Of a stretch of 64,000 nt of DNA, positions 42,339 through 51,371 are shown piece after piece. The notes beneath the pieces were generated by a model. That model worked only from the letters and a program-made list of their open reading frames with translations, made no database searches and was not told where the DNA came from. Source of the DNA: Litoreibacter albidus (GTDB lineage Bacteria; Pseudomonadota; Alphaproteobacteria; Rhodobacterales; Rhodobacteraceae); NCBI RefSeq assembly GCF_900107015.1, contig NZ_FNOI01000009.1:1-64000 (forward strand). The letters are read 5' to 3'. A program made the position numbers and the translations under genes. Within the stretch, counting starts at the first letter, position 1. The number at the start of each line of letters is the position of its first letter.

Positions 42339-43391
42339 TTACTTTGAAGTTCGATGTGGGGAGAATTGCATGAGACTTAGAATCTCAAAGAACATTTGCG
42401 CGCCGTTTTGTGCGGTGTTGGTTGTGGGGTCATAAGCGGGGGCCACTTCGACGACGTCGCCGCCGACAAAGTTCGCGCCCTTCATGCCGCGGATCAGCGC
42501 CATTGCCTCGCGGGTGGTCAGCCCGCCAACTTCCGGTGTGCCCGTGCCAGGCGCAAACGCGGGGTCAAGGCTGTCGATGTCGAAGGAGAAATATGTGGGG
42601 CCGTCGCCGATGACGTCGCGCGCCTTGCGGATGATATCCGGTATCCCCGTCTCAGTAATGCTCGCGGCCTCCACCACCGTCATGCCGGAGATTTCGGAGA
42701 ACTCCCAAATGTATTTCGCGGCACCCCGTATGCCGATCTGGATCACGCGTTCAGGGTCCAGAAGACCATCAAGCACGGCATTTCTGAACGGCCCACCATG
42801 GTGGAATTTTTCGCCCTCATAAGATCCGCCAGTGTCGCAATGCGCGTCGATATGAACCATGCCCACGGGGCCGTTGGCCGCAACGGCTTTCAGGATCGGG
42901 TGGCTGATGGAATGATCCCCGCCGACCGCCATCGGGATAACACCTTGCGCCACGATGTTGTTTACGAATTTTTCAATATCCGCATGGCTTTGGGCCAGAT
43001 CGAACCGGCTTTGGAACGGCACGTCACCAATGTCGGCGACCGCCATTTCATGCACCGGAGCGCAGTCCAACGCGTCGTTATACGGCCCGACGCGCTCTAT
43101 CGCGCGCAGCGCACGCGGTCCAAATCGGGAGCCATTACGGTTGGTGACGCCAAGGTCCATCGGCACGCCATAAAGCGCTACATCCAGATCGGACAGGTCG
43201 GTGCCCTCATCCACCGCGCGGTGCGGTGCGTCCAGCAAGGTGGGCATCCCCGAATAGGGCGCAGGACGTCTGCCGCCTTCGGAGAAAATCTTATCCGCGA
43301 TCCGTTGAAAGTTCGGGTTTTGCAGCTCGCCGCCGGTTGCATCGGCAAATTTTTCTCGCAATTCGTTTAGTGCTGTCTCTGACCAAGCCAC
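42339..43391 (-). CDS. Ureohydrolase (agmatinase/guanidinobutyrase-like)
   Basis: A 350-residue arginase-family enzyme. All six manganese ligands are visible: His160 (GGDHS), Asp182, His184 and Asp186 (IDAHCD), Asp271 and Asp273 (SFDIDSLDP). The APGTGTPEVGG loop following is typical of the agmatinase/guanidinobutyrase branch rather than arginase. It cleaves urea from a guanidino compound; which one is uncertain. The start is GTG with GAGGAGGA 5 bp upstream. It is divergent from a LysR gene and next to the polyamine-type transporter, so import and cleavage of one guanidino substrate is inferred. Confidence 0.9.
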   Translation of the reverse strand: MAWSETALNELREKFADATGGELQNPNFQRIADKIFSEGGRRPAPYSGMPTLLDAPHRAVDEGTDLSDLDVALYGVPMDLGVTNRNGSRFGPRALRAIERVGPYNDALDCAPVHEMAVADIGDVPFQSRFDLAQSHADIEKFVNNIVAQGVIPMAVGGDHSISHPILKAVAANGPVGMVHIDAHCDTGGSYEGEKFHHGGPFRNAVLDGLLDPERVIQIGIRGAAKYIWEFSEISGMTVVEAASITETGIPDIIRKARDVIGDGPTYFSFDIDSLDPAFAPGTGTPEVGGLTTREAMALIRGMKGANFVGGDVVEVAPAYDPTTNTAQNGAQMFFEILSLMQFSPHRTSK

Positions 43392-43509
43392 ACGAAATCC
43401 TCCTCAATTTTGGCGGAGAATAGCGCGAGATTTCGGTGCGAATAAATTTGAACATTGAGAAGTATTGTTTCATATTCACGCAACAAAGACGCACAAAGGA
43501 AAATGCCGT

Positions 43510-44439
43510 ATGTCCCGCCGTAAAAAGACGTTCTCAGGGAAGGTGAACGATGTCGATCTGCGGTTGATGCGGGTGTTCAAGGCGGTGATCGAATGCGGCG
43601 GGCTGTCAGCTGCGCAAACCGAGTTGGGCGTTGGGCGTTCCACTATTTCGCGCCAGCTGTCTGATCTGGAGACGCGGCTGGGGCTGCGTCTGTGTCACAG
43701 GGGCAGAAGTGGCTTTTATCTGACACAGCAAGGGCGGCAGGCGTTCGACTACATCGATCAGTTTTTGGCATCGACGGATGAATTCACCTCTAAAATTGCG
43801 AGCATCAGTAACTTGATGGTGGGCAAAATCGAGATTGGAATGATCGATTTCACCATGTCAGACGTCAAAAACCCGCTGGTCCCGACGATCCAACGGTTCA
43901 AGGAAATTGCGCCTGACGTGACGATCAACCTTATGACCGGCTCCCCCAACGAGGTGGAGCGCGGGATCATCGACGGCAAGCTGCACATCGGGATTGTGCC
44001 TGATTACCAGCGCCACCCCAGCCTTGGGTATACGACGCTTTTTGAAGAGGACGTTGGACTGTTTTGCGGCGGGGAGCACCCGTTGGTGAAGGCGCTGCAA
44101 AATGGTGAGACCCTAACCGAAGCCGATGTGCGCAAACACAAGCTGGTTCACCGCGCATATTTCGAGAGCGAGCGCCTGCGCCAGCGCAAGCAGAAGTTTC
44201 CCGTGGGAAGCACCGTGTACCAGACAGAGGCGGTTTTGGCACTTGTGCGCAGCGGTGTCTACCTCGGCTACTTCCCGCGTCATTGTCAGGATTTGATGAG
44301 TGGCGAGTTCTATGAGCTGCTGCCGGAGGTCTTTGGCTACTCCACCCCCATCTGCGCGATCTGGCGTACCGACCGTAAGCATTCGCTCATCATGCAGGAT
44401 TTTCTGGAGCTGTTGAGCCAGAAACCCGACGAAGTATAA
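43510..44439 (+). CDS. LysR family regulator next to the ureohydrolase gene
   Basis: A 309-residue regulator. The N-terminal helix-turn-helix is LRLMRVFKAVIECGGLSAAQTELGVGRSTISRQLSDLETRLG (about 19-60), followed by the periplasmic-binding-like effector domain. It is divergent from the ureohydrolase-RidA pair with a 118-bp spacer that would hold its operator and probably activates them. The basic N-terminal tail (SRRKKTFSGK) is longer than usual. Confidence 0.9.
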   Translation: MSRRKKTFSGKVNDVDLRLMRVFKAVIECGGLSAAQTELGVGRSTISRQLSDLETRLGLRLCHRGRSGFYLTQQGRQAFDYIDQFLASTDEFTSKIASISNLMVGKIEIGMIDFTMSDVKNPLVPTIQRFKEIAPDVTINLMTGSPNEVERGIIDGKLHIGIVPDYQRHPSLGYTTLFEEDVGLFCGGEHPLVKALQNGETLTEADVRKHKLVHRAYFESERLRQRKQKFPVGSTVYQTEAVLALVRSGVYLGYFPRHCQDLMSGEFYELLPEVFGYSTPICAIWRTDRKHSLIMQDFLELLSQKPDEV

Positions 44440-44468
44440 CGCGCCCCCGCCAGTACGGCGGAAGCGCG
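44440..44468. terminator. Hairpin between convergent LysR and TRAP genes
   Basis: CGCGC-CC-CCGCC (44440-44451) pairs with GGCGG-AA-GCGCG (44457-44468) around AGTAC, with one 2-base internal mismatch. It begins directly after the LysR stop and lies 9 bp before the TRAP large permease end. Confidence 0.6.
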
Positions 44469-44477
44469 TGGGAGGTG

Positions 44478-45752
44478 TTAGAACAGCAGGTCCGGCAACA
44501 ACATGCTGATAACCGGTATGTACGATAGCGCGATCAGGGCCACGACCATCAATAAGATGGTTGGGAGGGCCGCGCGGAAGATCTCGAACAACGTCATCTT
44601 GGCGACGCCCATGGCCACGAACAGGTTCAAGCCGACGGGCGGCGTCAACATACCCACCGACAGGTTGACCAACATGATGACGCCGAAGTGAATCGGGTCG
44701 ATCCCCACCTGCTCCGCGATGGGTTGCATAAGCGGGCCGAGAATGATGATCGCGGACGCGCTGTCCAAGAAGCAGCCCGCAACCAGCAGTATCACGTTAA
44801 ACAGGGCCACGACCTCCACCGGATTGTCGGTACCCGACAGGATGTAGCTAGCAAGCTGCGATGGCGCGCCGGTGCTGGCCAACAGCCAGGAAAAGGCCGA
44901 CGCCCCCGCAGTGATGAGCAATAGCGGGCCAGAAATAAGCCCTGTGTTGCGCAGCACGATCAGCATGTCGCGGAAGGAAATACTGCGGTAAACAACGACG
45001 CCGACGAACCAGCCGTAAAGGCACGCGGTCGCCGCGGATTCCGTTGGCGTGAAAACGCCCGTATAAATCCCGCCCAGCAGAATGACCGGCAAGCCCAGCC
45101 CCCACGCCGCACGCTTGAACGCGGTAAAGATGCTCAGGAGTGTCGGGAAAGGGTCGCGCGGGTAGTTTCTGCGTATGGAATACCAGCAGGCGTAGGCGAT
45201 CAAGATCCCCCCGATAAGCAACGCTGGCAACAGCCCCGCCGCAAAGAGTTTCCCGACCGATGTGCCAGTGACGGAGCCGTAGATAATCAACGCGATGGAG
45301 GGAGGCACGATTGGGCCCAACGTTCCTGCGGTGGTGATCAACCCGATGGAGAAGAAGCGGTCATATCCCGCTTTGACCATTGCCGGATACATGATGGTGC
45401 CGATGGCGATCACCGTCGCGGGGCTGGAGCCTGAGATCGAGCCGAACATCAGGCAGGCAACGACCGCTGCCGCCGCAAGACCGCCGGGAAGCCAGCCGAT
45501 AATCGCGCGGGCCAGGCCGATCAGGCGATCCGACAGGCCACCGATGCGCATCAGCTCAGCCGCGAGAATGAAGAACGGGATCGACATGAGGGAAAAGTTG
45601 TTCATGCCCGAGAACATCCGCATCGGGACAACGACAGGATCAATCCCGCCCCAGAAGTAGAACACCGCCGCGACGGATAACGCCAACGCGGCAAAGATCG
45701 GAAGGCCAAACAGCAATAAAGCAAAGAACGTGGGAACCAGTGCAGATACCAT
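44478..45752 (-). CDS. TRAP transporter large permease (DctM type)
   Basis: A 424-residue membrane protein with about 12 helices. It carries FGSISGSSPATVIAIGTIMYP, TLGPIVPPSIALIIYG and LTPPVGLNLFV, all family signatures. It is the last gene of an amidase-TRAP operon and is 12 bp after the small permease gene. It differs clearly from the large permease at 21225, so the two are not recent duplicates. Confidence 0.94.
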   Translation of the reverse strand: MVSALVPTFFALLLFGLPIFAALALSVAAVFYFWGGIDPVVVPMRMFSGMNNFSLMSIPFFILAAELMRIGGLSDRLIGLARAIIGWLPGGLAAAAVVACLMFGSISGSSPATVIAIGTIMYPAMVKAGYDRFFSIGLITTAGTLGPIVPPSIALIIYGSVTGTSVGKLFAAGLLPALLIGGILIAYACWYSIRRNYPRDPFPTLLSIFTAFKRAAWGLGLPVILLGGIYTGVFTPTESAATACLYGWFVGVVVYRSISFRDMLIVLRNTGLISGPLLLITAGASAFSWLLASTGAPSQLASYILSGTDNPVEVVALFNVILLVAGCFLDSASAIIILGPLMQPIAEQVGIDPIHFGVIMLVNLSVGMLTPPVGLNLFVAMGVAKMTLFEIFRAALPTILLMVVALIALSYIPVISMLLPDLLF

Positions 45753-45764
45753 GAAGTCAGGTCC

Positions 45765-46274
45765 TTAGCTTGTTTTTATATCGACCTGCGGCGCGTCGTA
45801 GTCGCGTCCGATCAGATAGGATTGCAAAATGAGAAGGTAGCGCAGCGCCATGAATGCGCCGGATACGGGTATGATCAGGTAGACGTAGCCGACGGGCACG
45901 CGCATCGCAGGTGACAGTTGGCCCATGCGCATTGTGTTCAAAGATAGCGTGGTGCCGTAGTAGATCAGCATGCTCGCGAAGATCAGACCGAGGCAACCTG
46001 CCCCGATCTGAAGTGCGCGCGCCGTGCGGGGACCAGCAACCGCATAGATCGCCTCGACGCTGATATGGGAGGCGTAGCGAACCCCCATCCCCATGGTCAG
46101 AAAGCTCATGGTGATCAGCGAATAGAGGATGAGTTCTTCCGACCAGTACAACGAGTTGTTGAAGACATAGCGCGCGATAACCTGCACGATTGCGACAACG
46201 GTGGCGGTCAGAATAAGCATGGTGACGAAGATGTTTTCGATCCAGTCAACGATGCGGTTCAATCCTACGATCAT
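45765..46274 (-). CDS. TRAP transporter small permease (DctQ type)
   Basis: A 169-residue protein with four helices and a short hydrophilic tail. The second helix contains YWSEELILYSLITMSFLTMG, the DctQ signature with its conserved Trp-Ser-Glu-Glu. It lies 21 bp after the binding-protein gene. Confidence 0.9.
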   Translation of the reverse strand: MIVGLNRIVDWIENIFVTMLILTATVVAIVQVIARYVFNNSLYWSEELILYSLITMSFLTMGMGVRYASHISVEAIYAVAGPRTARALQIGAGCLGLIFASMLIYYGTTLSLNTMRMGQLSPAMRVPVGYVYLIIPVSGAFMALRYLLILQSYLIGRDYDAPQVDIKTS

Positions 46275-46295
46275 GGTTGCGTCCCCCGCATTGGT

Positions 46296-47285
46296 TTAGC
46301 CCTTGGACGCGGCGAGCGCTTTGTCCATCAGGTCAGACGATACTTTAGGGCGGAATTCTTCATAGATAGACTGGGATGCCTCGATGAATGCCGCACGACC
46401 TTCTGCGGAAAGTTCTTGGATTTCCACCTGACCTTTGATCTCGTCCAGAATACGGGCTTCGTCTTCGTTGGTGTATTCACGTGCCGCATCACGGCCGACG
46501 ATCATCGCGTCCTCAACCACCTTTTGCAGATCTTCGGGCAGGCTTTCCCATGCCTGCTTGTTCATCACGGCGGCGTAGGTGTGGTAGGCGTGGCCCGTCA
46601 GCGTCATGTATTTTTGCACTTCGTAGAAGCGCATGGACGCGATGTTTGCCAGCGGGTTTTCCTGACCTTCGACAACGCCTTGCTGCAAGCCGTTGTAGAC
46701 CTCAACATAGGCCATGGCAGTCGGGTTGGCGCCATACGCACGGTAGGTCGACAGGATCGTCGGGGCCTGCAACGTACGCATCTTGATGCCCTTCAGGTCG
46801 TCAGGACCATCGATCGGACGCACGTTGTTGGTCATGTGACGGAAGCCCGCGCCCCACATCGCGATGCCGTGCAGGTTGTTCGGACCAAGCGTGCCAAGCA
46901 ACTCCGTACCAACTTCACCGTCGAGCACACGTTTCATGGCGTCATTGTCGCCCAGCAGGAATGGCAGGTCGAACAGGTACATCTTTTCGTTGAAGTTCGC
47001 CAAGTTGCCGGTCGGCGGGATCGCGATGTGGATCAGACCCATCTGGGTTTGCTCAATGATTTCCACGTCGCCGCCCAATTGCGCGGCGGGGCGGATGTTG
47101 ATCTCGATACGGCCGTCCGAATTGGCTTCGACTTCCTCTTTGAACCGCACCGCAGCGCGGGCGTTTGGCGTGTCCTCGGTCAACACATGCGCAAAGGTGA
47201 ACGTAAAGTCGGCGGCGGTGGCAGCCGTGCCAAGGCCAAGTGTAAGTGCTGTCGCCAGTGATAGGCTAAGTGCTTTGATAGACAT
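46296..47285 (-). CDS. TRAP transporter substrate-binding protein (DctP family)
   Basis: A 329-residue periplasmic protein with a signal peptide ending at ATAA-DF (about residue 24). LKGIKMRTLQAPT contains the Arg that normally pairs with a substrate carboxylate. AGGAG precedes the start at 47285; the reading frame extends to 47456 but that part overlaps the amidase gene. It is 34 bp downstream of the amidase gene. Confidence 0.93.
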   Translation of the reverse strand: MSIKALSLSLATALTLGLGTAATAADFTFTFAHVLTEDTPNARAAVRFKEEVEANSDGRIEINIRPAAQLGGDVEIIEQTQMGLIHIAIPPTGNLANFNEKMYLFDLPFLLGDNDAMKRVLDGEVGTELLGTLGPNNLHGIAMWGAGFRHMTNNVRPIDGPDDLKGIKMRTLQAPTILSTYRAYGANPTAMAYVEVYNGLQQGVVEGQENPLANIASMRFYEVQKYMTLTGHAYHTYAAVMNKQAWESLPEDLQKVVEDAMIVGRDAAREYTNEDEARILDEIKGQVEIQELSAEGRAAFIEASQSIYEEFRPKVSSDLMDKALAASKG

Positions 47286-47319
47286 GGTATCTCCTGTTGG
47301 TGGTTTCGTTTTTATTTGG

Positions 47320-48696
47320 TTAGGCAAGCGGCGGGGCGCCCAATAGCTCTGGCGCGTTGCCGATTGTGTTCTCCACACCTTGCGCAATCGCGAGCAGGCG
47401 ACGCTCTTGCATAGGCGGGGCGATGAGTTGCAGGCCGGACGGTACGCCGTTGCCATCCAGACCCGAGGGCAAAGTCGCAGCGCACCAGCCGAAAGAGTTC
47501 ACGATCGAGGTGTTGCGCAGCGCCAGCATGTTGGCCGTTCGGTAGGCATCCCCGTCCGCCAAGTCAGACACAAGCGGTGCGCTGACGGGTACGGTCGGGC
47601 AGATCAGGACGTCAAATTCATCGAACACGCTGAGCGCATCTTGCCCCAGCTGCGCCATGACGGCTTTGCGGCGCAGATACTCCGTCGATGAAATCTGGTC
47701 AGCCGTCTCAATACGCGCGCGCACCGCAGGATCGAGGCGTGCGATACGGTCAGGGAAGTTGGTGTCCATGAAGCTGCGAAGCTCCGACGCGGCCAACCCG
47801 CCTTGCCGGAAGATGTCCAAAACGTCGTCCACACCGGGGAGGGTCATTTTGGTTACGGTCGCGCCTTTGCGCTCCAACGCGGTTAGCGCGGCTTCGGTGT
47901 TGGCGGCAATTGCTGGGTCGATATCGTCCCAAACGACGTTCCCGATGACCCCAATGCGAACTCCCGCAACGTCTTGCGCGTCCACTTTACGTGTATCGCT
48001 GTCGATGGCGCTAAAAGCATAGGCCAAATCCGCAACGGTGCGGGTCAACAGGCCGGGCGTATCCAGTGATTGCGACAGCGGCACGATGCCTTGGGTCGAC
48101 CACCGCCCGATGGTTGTTTTCAGCGCAGCTTGGCCCGTGAACGACGCGGGGATGCGCACTGATCCGGCGGTGTCGGTTCCCAATGCCACAAGCGCAGACC
48201 CTTGCGCCAACGATACCCCCGCCCCAGAGCTGGAGCCCCCCGAGACCCGAGGAGCCTCTTTCGCTGACCACGGGTTGACCGGCGCGCCCCAATGGGCGTT
48301 TGTGCCGATGCCCCCGAAGGCGAATTCAACCGTATGCGTCTTGCCCATGACAATTGCTAACTGCGCCCTTGCGGCCTGAACGACTGGGCCAGCGGCTTGG
48401 AATTCGGGGCCGAATTCAGTGTCAGTGCCCGCGAAAACCGGCATTTTTGGCACGCCGTAAAGGTCTTTCACGGAGATAGGTAGCCCCATCAATGGCCCAA
48501 GATCGTGCCCCGCATTGATCAACACATCCACGGCCTCAGCCTGCTGTTTTGCTTCGGCGCCGGCCCAGTGCTTATAAGCGTTGAGCGTGCCATCAGTGGC
48601 GCTGTAACGGGCCGTCGCGCCCTCAACCAAGGCGGTTGCGGACACCGTTTGGTCGCGTAAGTCTCGTGCGATCTGGGCAAGGGATTGATGTTTCAC
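47320..48696 (-). CDS. Amidase (amidase signature family)
   Basis: A 458-residue amidase. The Ser-cisSer-Lys triad is visible: Lys77 in PISVKDL, the GGSSSG serines at 155-157 and Ser179 in DTAGSVRIPASF. It hydrolyses a carboxamide in the cytoplasm. A GTG at 48696 with AAGG at good spacing is chosen; an ATG at 48759 lacks a ribosome site. It heads the TRAP operon, so the imported acid probably contains an amide. A 270-bp divergent spacer to the RidA-like gene should hold both promoters; I saw no clear dyad there. Confidence 0.88.
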   Translation of the reverse strand: MKHQSLAQIARDLRDQTVSATALVEGATARYSATDGTLNAYKHWAGAEAKQQAEAVDVLINAGHDLGPLMGLPISVKDLYGVPKMPVFAGTDTEFGPEFQAAGPVVQAARAQLAIVMGKTHTVEFAFGGIGTNAHWGAPVNPWSAKEAPRVSGGSSSGAGVSLAQGSALVALGTDTAGSVRIPASFTGQAALKTTIGRWSTQGIVPLSQSLDTPGLLTRTVADLAYAFSAIDSDTRKVDAQDVAGVRIGVIGNVVWDDIDPAIAANTEAALTALERKGATVTKMTLPGVDDVLDIFRQGGLAASELRSFMDTNFPDRIARLDPAVRARIETADQISSTEYLRRKAVMAQLGQDALSVFDEFDVLICPTVPVSAPLVSDLADGDAYRTANMLALRNTSIVNSFGWCAATLPSGLDGNGVPSGLQLIAPPMQERRLLAIAQGVENTIGNAPELLGAPPLA

Positions 48697-48966
48697 GGCG
48701 GGTACCTTTTCGTTCCGGATGCCGCAATTCTTATGACCAGTTTCTAAGAACGCCAGCATGCAATTTTGCCATGCTGCGCGGCGACTGAATGCTGCGTCTG
48801 CGAAGTTCGTTCCCGTAACTATTTGTTTTTATGGGATAATGGTCGGAATCAGAGCCCGATACCCCTGCCGAGCGTTGCCAAGTCGGCAAAGCCGCGTTGC
48901 GCCTTATGCACTCGCAGCGGTGAAAGTTTTGATTAGTTTTCCATCATCACAGAAGGAATGCATAAA

Positions 48967-49452
48967 ATGTCACACGAAACAGAACGCCGCCTGAACGACA
49001 TGGGCATCGTGCTGCCGCGCCGCCCGAAACCAATTGGCAATTATGTCCCGGGCGTTGTCGTCGGTAACATGCTCTACACCTCCGGCACCTTGGGCACCAA
49101 ACCTGACGAAAACGACAATGACGTGCTGCCCTACGTCGGCAAAGTCGGGTCGGATTTAACCATTGAGGAAGGCTACGCATCGGCGCGGTTGATGGCGATT
49201 AACCATCTGGCAATGATGAAAGCCGTTTTGGGTGATTTGGACCGTGTGAAACGGGTGGTCAAGATGATCGGCTACGTGTCCTGTGCGCCCGGTTTTACGG
49301 AACCGCATCTGGTTTTGAACGGGGTCTCCGACTTGTTTGTGGAGCTATGGGGCGAGGAAAACGGCAAGCACGCCCGCGCCGCGTTGACCCAGCACGAGCT
49401 TGGGTTGAACGCACCGGTTGAGGCCGACATCATGTTGGAACTTCACGCCTAA
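48967..49452 (+). CDS. RidA-like protein lacking the catalytic arginine
   Basis: A 161-residue member of the YjgF/RidA superfamily with the typical YTSGTLGTKP and EADIMLELH ends. Where RidA has an arginine before the final strands, this protein reads LTQHELGLN, so it belongs to a non-archetypal Rid subgroup with another or no deaminase activity. ATG 48967 is 9 bp after AGAAGGA; an ATG directly at 48958 is too close to it. It is divergent from the amidase gene and converges on a LysR gene with a 4-bp overlap of stops. Confidence 0.85.
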   Translation: MSHETERRLNDMGIVLPRRPKPIGNYVPGVVVGNMLYTSGTLGTKPDENDNDVLPYVGKVGSDLTIEEGYASARLMAINHLAMMKAVLGDLDRVKRVVKMIGYVSCAPGFTEPHLVLNGVSDLFVELWGEENGKHARAALTQHELGLNAPVEADIMLELHA

Positions 49453-50387
49453 AGCTTGCGTAACTTGGCCAGCAGCTCAGCATCTGATTTTTCGCCTTTT
49501 GAGAATTGCAAAAGGACGAACTTGAGGAACTCCGCCGCCGCAGGAGAGAGCTGCTGGTCGCGCCGCACGATGGCGAAGATATAGCGGTGCTCGAAGTCTC
49601 TACACTCCAGATTTAACGGCACGATCTGGCCTGTCTGCGCTTCCGTCAGGGCGGCTTGCAGTGGCAGATATATGATCGCATTGGTACGAATGGCATGGTC
49701 GATCAGGAAGTGGAACTGGTCGGCAACCAGCGTTGTATTCGGCGTCGCGCCTAGTTTGGCATAGGCGCGCTTTACCAAATGGTGAATGCCAAAGCTGTCG
49801 TCAGGCAGCACGCAACGCACCGGCAGCAAATCCTCCAACGTCAGATGACGCCCATCAGCGAAAGGATGGTCCGGCCGCGCGAAAGCCAGGAGTGGCTGGC
49901 GCCATTTCCCGACCTCTTCAATCGAGGGGTGAGAAAAGTTGTCATAGATGAAGCCGATCTGACACAGATGCTGTTCCAACGCCTCCAAAACCCGTTCGCG
50001 CCCACGGATGCGAACGCGAAATTCGATGGACGGGTATTTTTGCCTGAACCTGTCGATGTTTTCGGACAGAAACGGGCGCGAGATCCCCTCAATCGTCGCA
50101 ATTTCTACCCGCCCTGTTTTCAGCCCTTTCAGATCGGAAATTTCGCCTTTGGCAATGTCGATGCGGTCAAAAACAACGGTCATATGCTTGGCCAGAAGCT
50201 CCCCCGATGCGGTCAGTCGCACACCGTTTGAGTGGCGCACCAGAAGCTGCACGTCGAACTCGTGTTCAAGCTTCGAAATTTGGCGGCTGATTGCCGATGG
50301 CGCCACATGCAAGCGGTCCGCCGCAGCCCTGATGGACAGCAGACGCGCGACTTCCAAGAAGTATTTGCAGGCGGTGAAATTCAGCAT
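49449..50387 (-). CDS. LysR family regulator of the amidase-TRAP module
   Basis: A 312-residue LysR protein; the helix-turn-helix FLEVARLLSIRAAADRLHVAPSAISRQISKLEHEF covers about residues 10-45, followed by the effector domain. It is transcribed toward the RidA-like gene, and the stops overlap. It probably controls the RidA-like/amidase divergent promoters about 0.7 kb away or the divergent FadR operon, whose promoter it shares across a 198-bp spacer. Confidence 0.9.
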   Translation of the reverse strand: MLNFTACKYFLEVARLLSIRAAADRLHVAPSAISRQISKLEHEFDVQLLVRHSNGVRLTASGELLAKHMTVVFDRIDIAKGEISDLKGLKTGRVEIATIEGISRPFLSENIDRFRQKYPSIEFRVRIRGRERVLEALEQHLCQIGFIYDNFSHPSIEEVGKWRQPLLAFARPDHPFADGRHLTLEDLLPVRCVLPDDSFGIHHLVKRAYAKLGATPNTTLVADQFHFLIDHAIRTNAIIYLPLQAALTEAQTGQIVPLNLECRDFEHRYIFAIVRRDQQLSPAAAEFLKFVLLQFSKGEKSDAELLAKLRKL

Positions 50388-50585
50388 CGAACCCTCGGTT
50401 TTCTATAAGGTCTTGTGGGCGTTTTTGGGGCCAGTGTCCAACGCCGCGTTCATCTGCTCATTGCGACACGACAGGGAAATTGTTGACTGAATATCCGCAT
50501 GAGTCTATTCATCCTACCAATGGATTCGCGCTGACCTTGGAGGAGGACCGCAAATTCAGGTGACACGTCAGGGAGGACGCGGACC

Positions 50586-51347
50586 ATGGTTAAGGCTGAC
50601 AAAAACTGGGAATCCGGCTCTTCTTTAGTGGCGCGTCAAATCGGCTCCGACATCATAACGGGCGTATATAGCGAGGGCGAAAAGCTCCCGCTGGAGGCGC
50701 AGCTTTCAGAGAAATACGAAGTCTCCCGCAATACGCTGCGCGAAGCGATGCGCCTTTTGGCCGCCAAAAACCTCGTTGAAATTGCCCCGCGGCGCGGCAC
50801 CTCGGTCCTGTCTCGTGAGCAGTGGAACGTCCTTGACCGTGACCTGTTGGAATGGTCGGCTGATCACTTCATGCACGACCGTCGTTTCATGGAAGAACTG
50901 GTGCGCGCGCGCTGCATGGTGGAGCCTGCAGCGGCGAAAGAGGCCGCCAGAGGTGCAACGGACGCACAGATAGCGACCCTTTGGGACAGTTACACCAACA
51001 TGGTTGCACAAGCAGAAGCGGTCGACACCAGCGCATCTCTGGAAGCTGACTTGGCGTTTCACATCGCAGTGTCGGAAGCGTCAAACAACCGGTTCATCAA
51101 ATCCATCGGCCGCTCAATCATCCACGCCATGCGGCTGAATTTTCGGGCGTTGTTCACCGTGCCCTACAACTTCGTGGGCAACCTAGAGAACCACCGCCTT
51201 GTCGCGGAAAAGATCGCCGCGCGAGATCCTTTGGCGGCTGAAGCCGCGATGTTGCGCCTGCTCAATCAAAGCGAAGGGGACACCATTCGCCTGTTCGAGC
51301 CAGACCCCATTACCTCGACGGAGGGCCCGTCGAGCACGAACGACTGA
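50586..51347 (+). CDS. FadR-subfamily GntR regulator of the TTT operon
   Basis: A 253-residue regulator. The winged helix contains LPLEAQLSEKYEVSRNTLREAMRLL, and the FCD domain keeps DLAFHIAVSEASNN and ENHRL. The last FCD histidine found in most members is not evident (LRLLNQ). AGGGAGGA precedes the start. ATCC-N7-GGAT (about 50512-50526) in the upstream spacer is a weak operator candidate. It is the first gene of the TTT operon and presumably its repressor. Confidence 0.9.
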   Translation: MVKADKNWESGSSLVARQIGSDIITGVYSEGEKLPLEAQLSEKYEVSRNTLREAMRLLAAKNLVEIAPRRGTSVLSREQWNVLDRDLLEWSADHFMHDRRFMEELVRARCMVEPAAAKEAARGATDAQIATLWDSYTNMVAQAEAVDTSASLEADLAFHIAVSEASNNRFIKSIGRSIIHAMRLNFRALFTVPYNFVGNLENHRLVAEKIAARDPLAAEAAMLRLLNQSEGDTIRLFEPDPITSTEGPSSTND

Positions 51348-51371
51348 CTTTCATGGAAAAGGAGGAATACC

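Noticed and set aside
42396-43370. 324-codon plus-strand open frame opposite the ureohydrolase
   Set aside because: The ureohydrolase on the other strand has all six metal ligands and a good ribosome site, so this frame is a shadow.
46065-47261. 398-codon plus-strand open frame
   Set aside because: Antisense to the TRAP small permease and binding-protein genes. The translation is His/Val/Asp-rich and low in family features, a usual artefact of GC-rich coding DNA.
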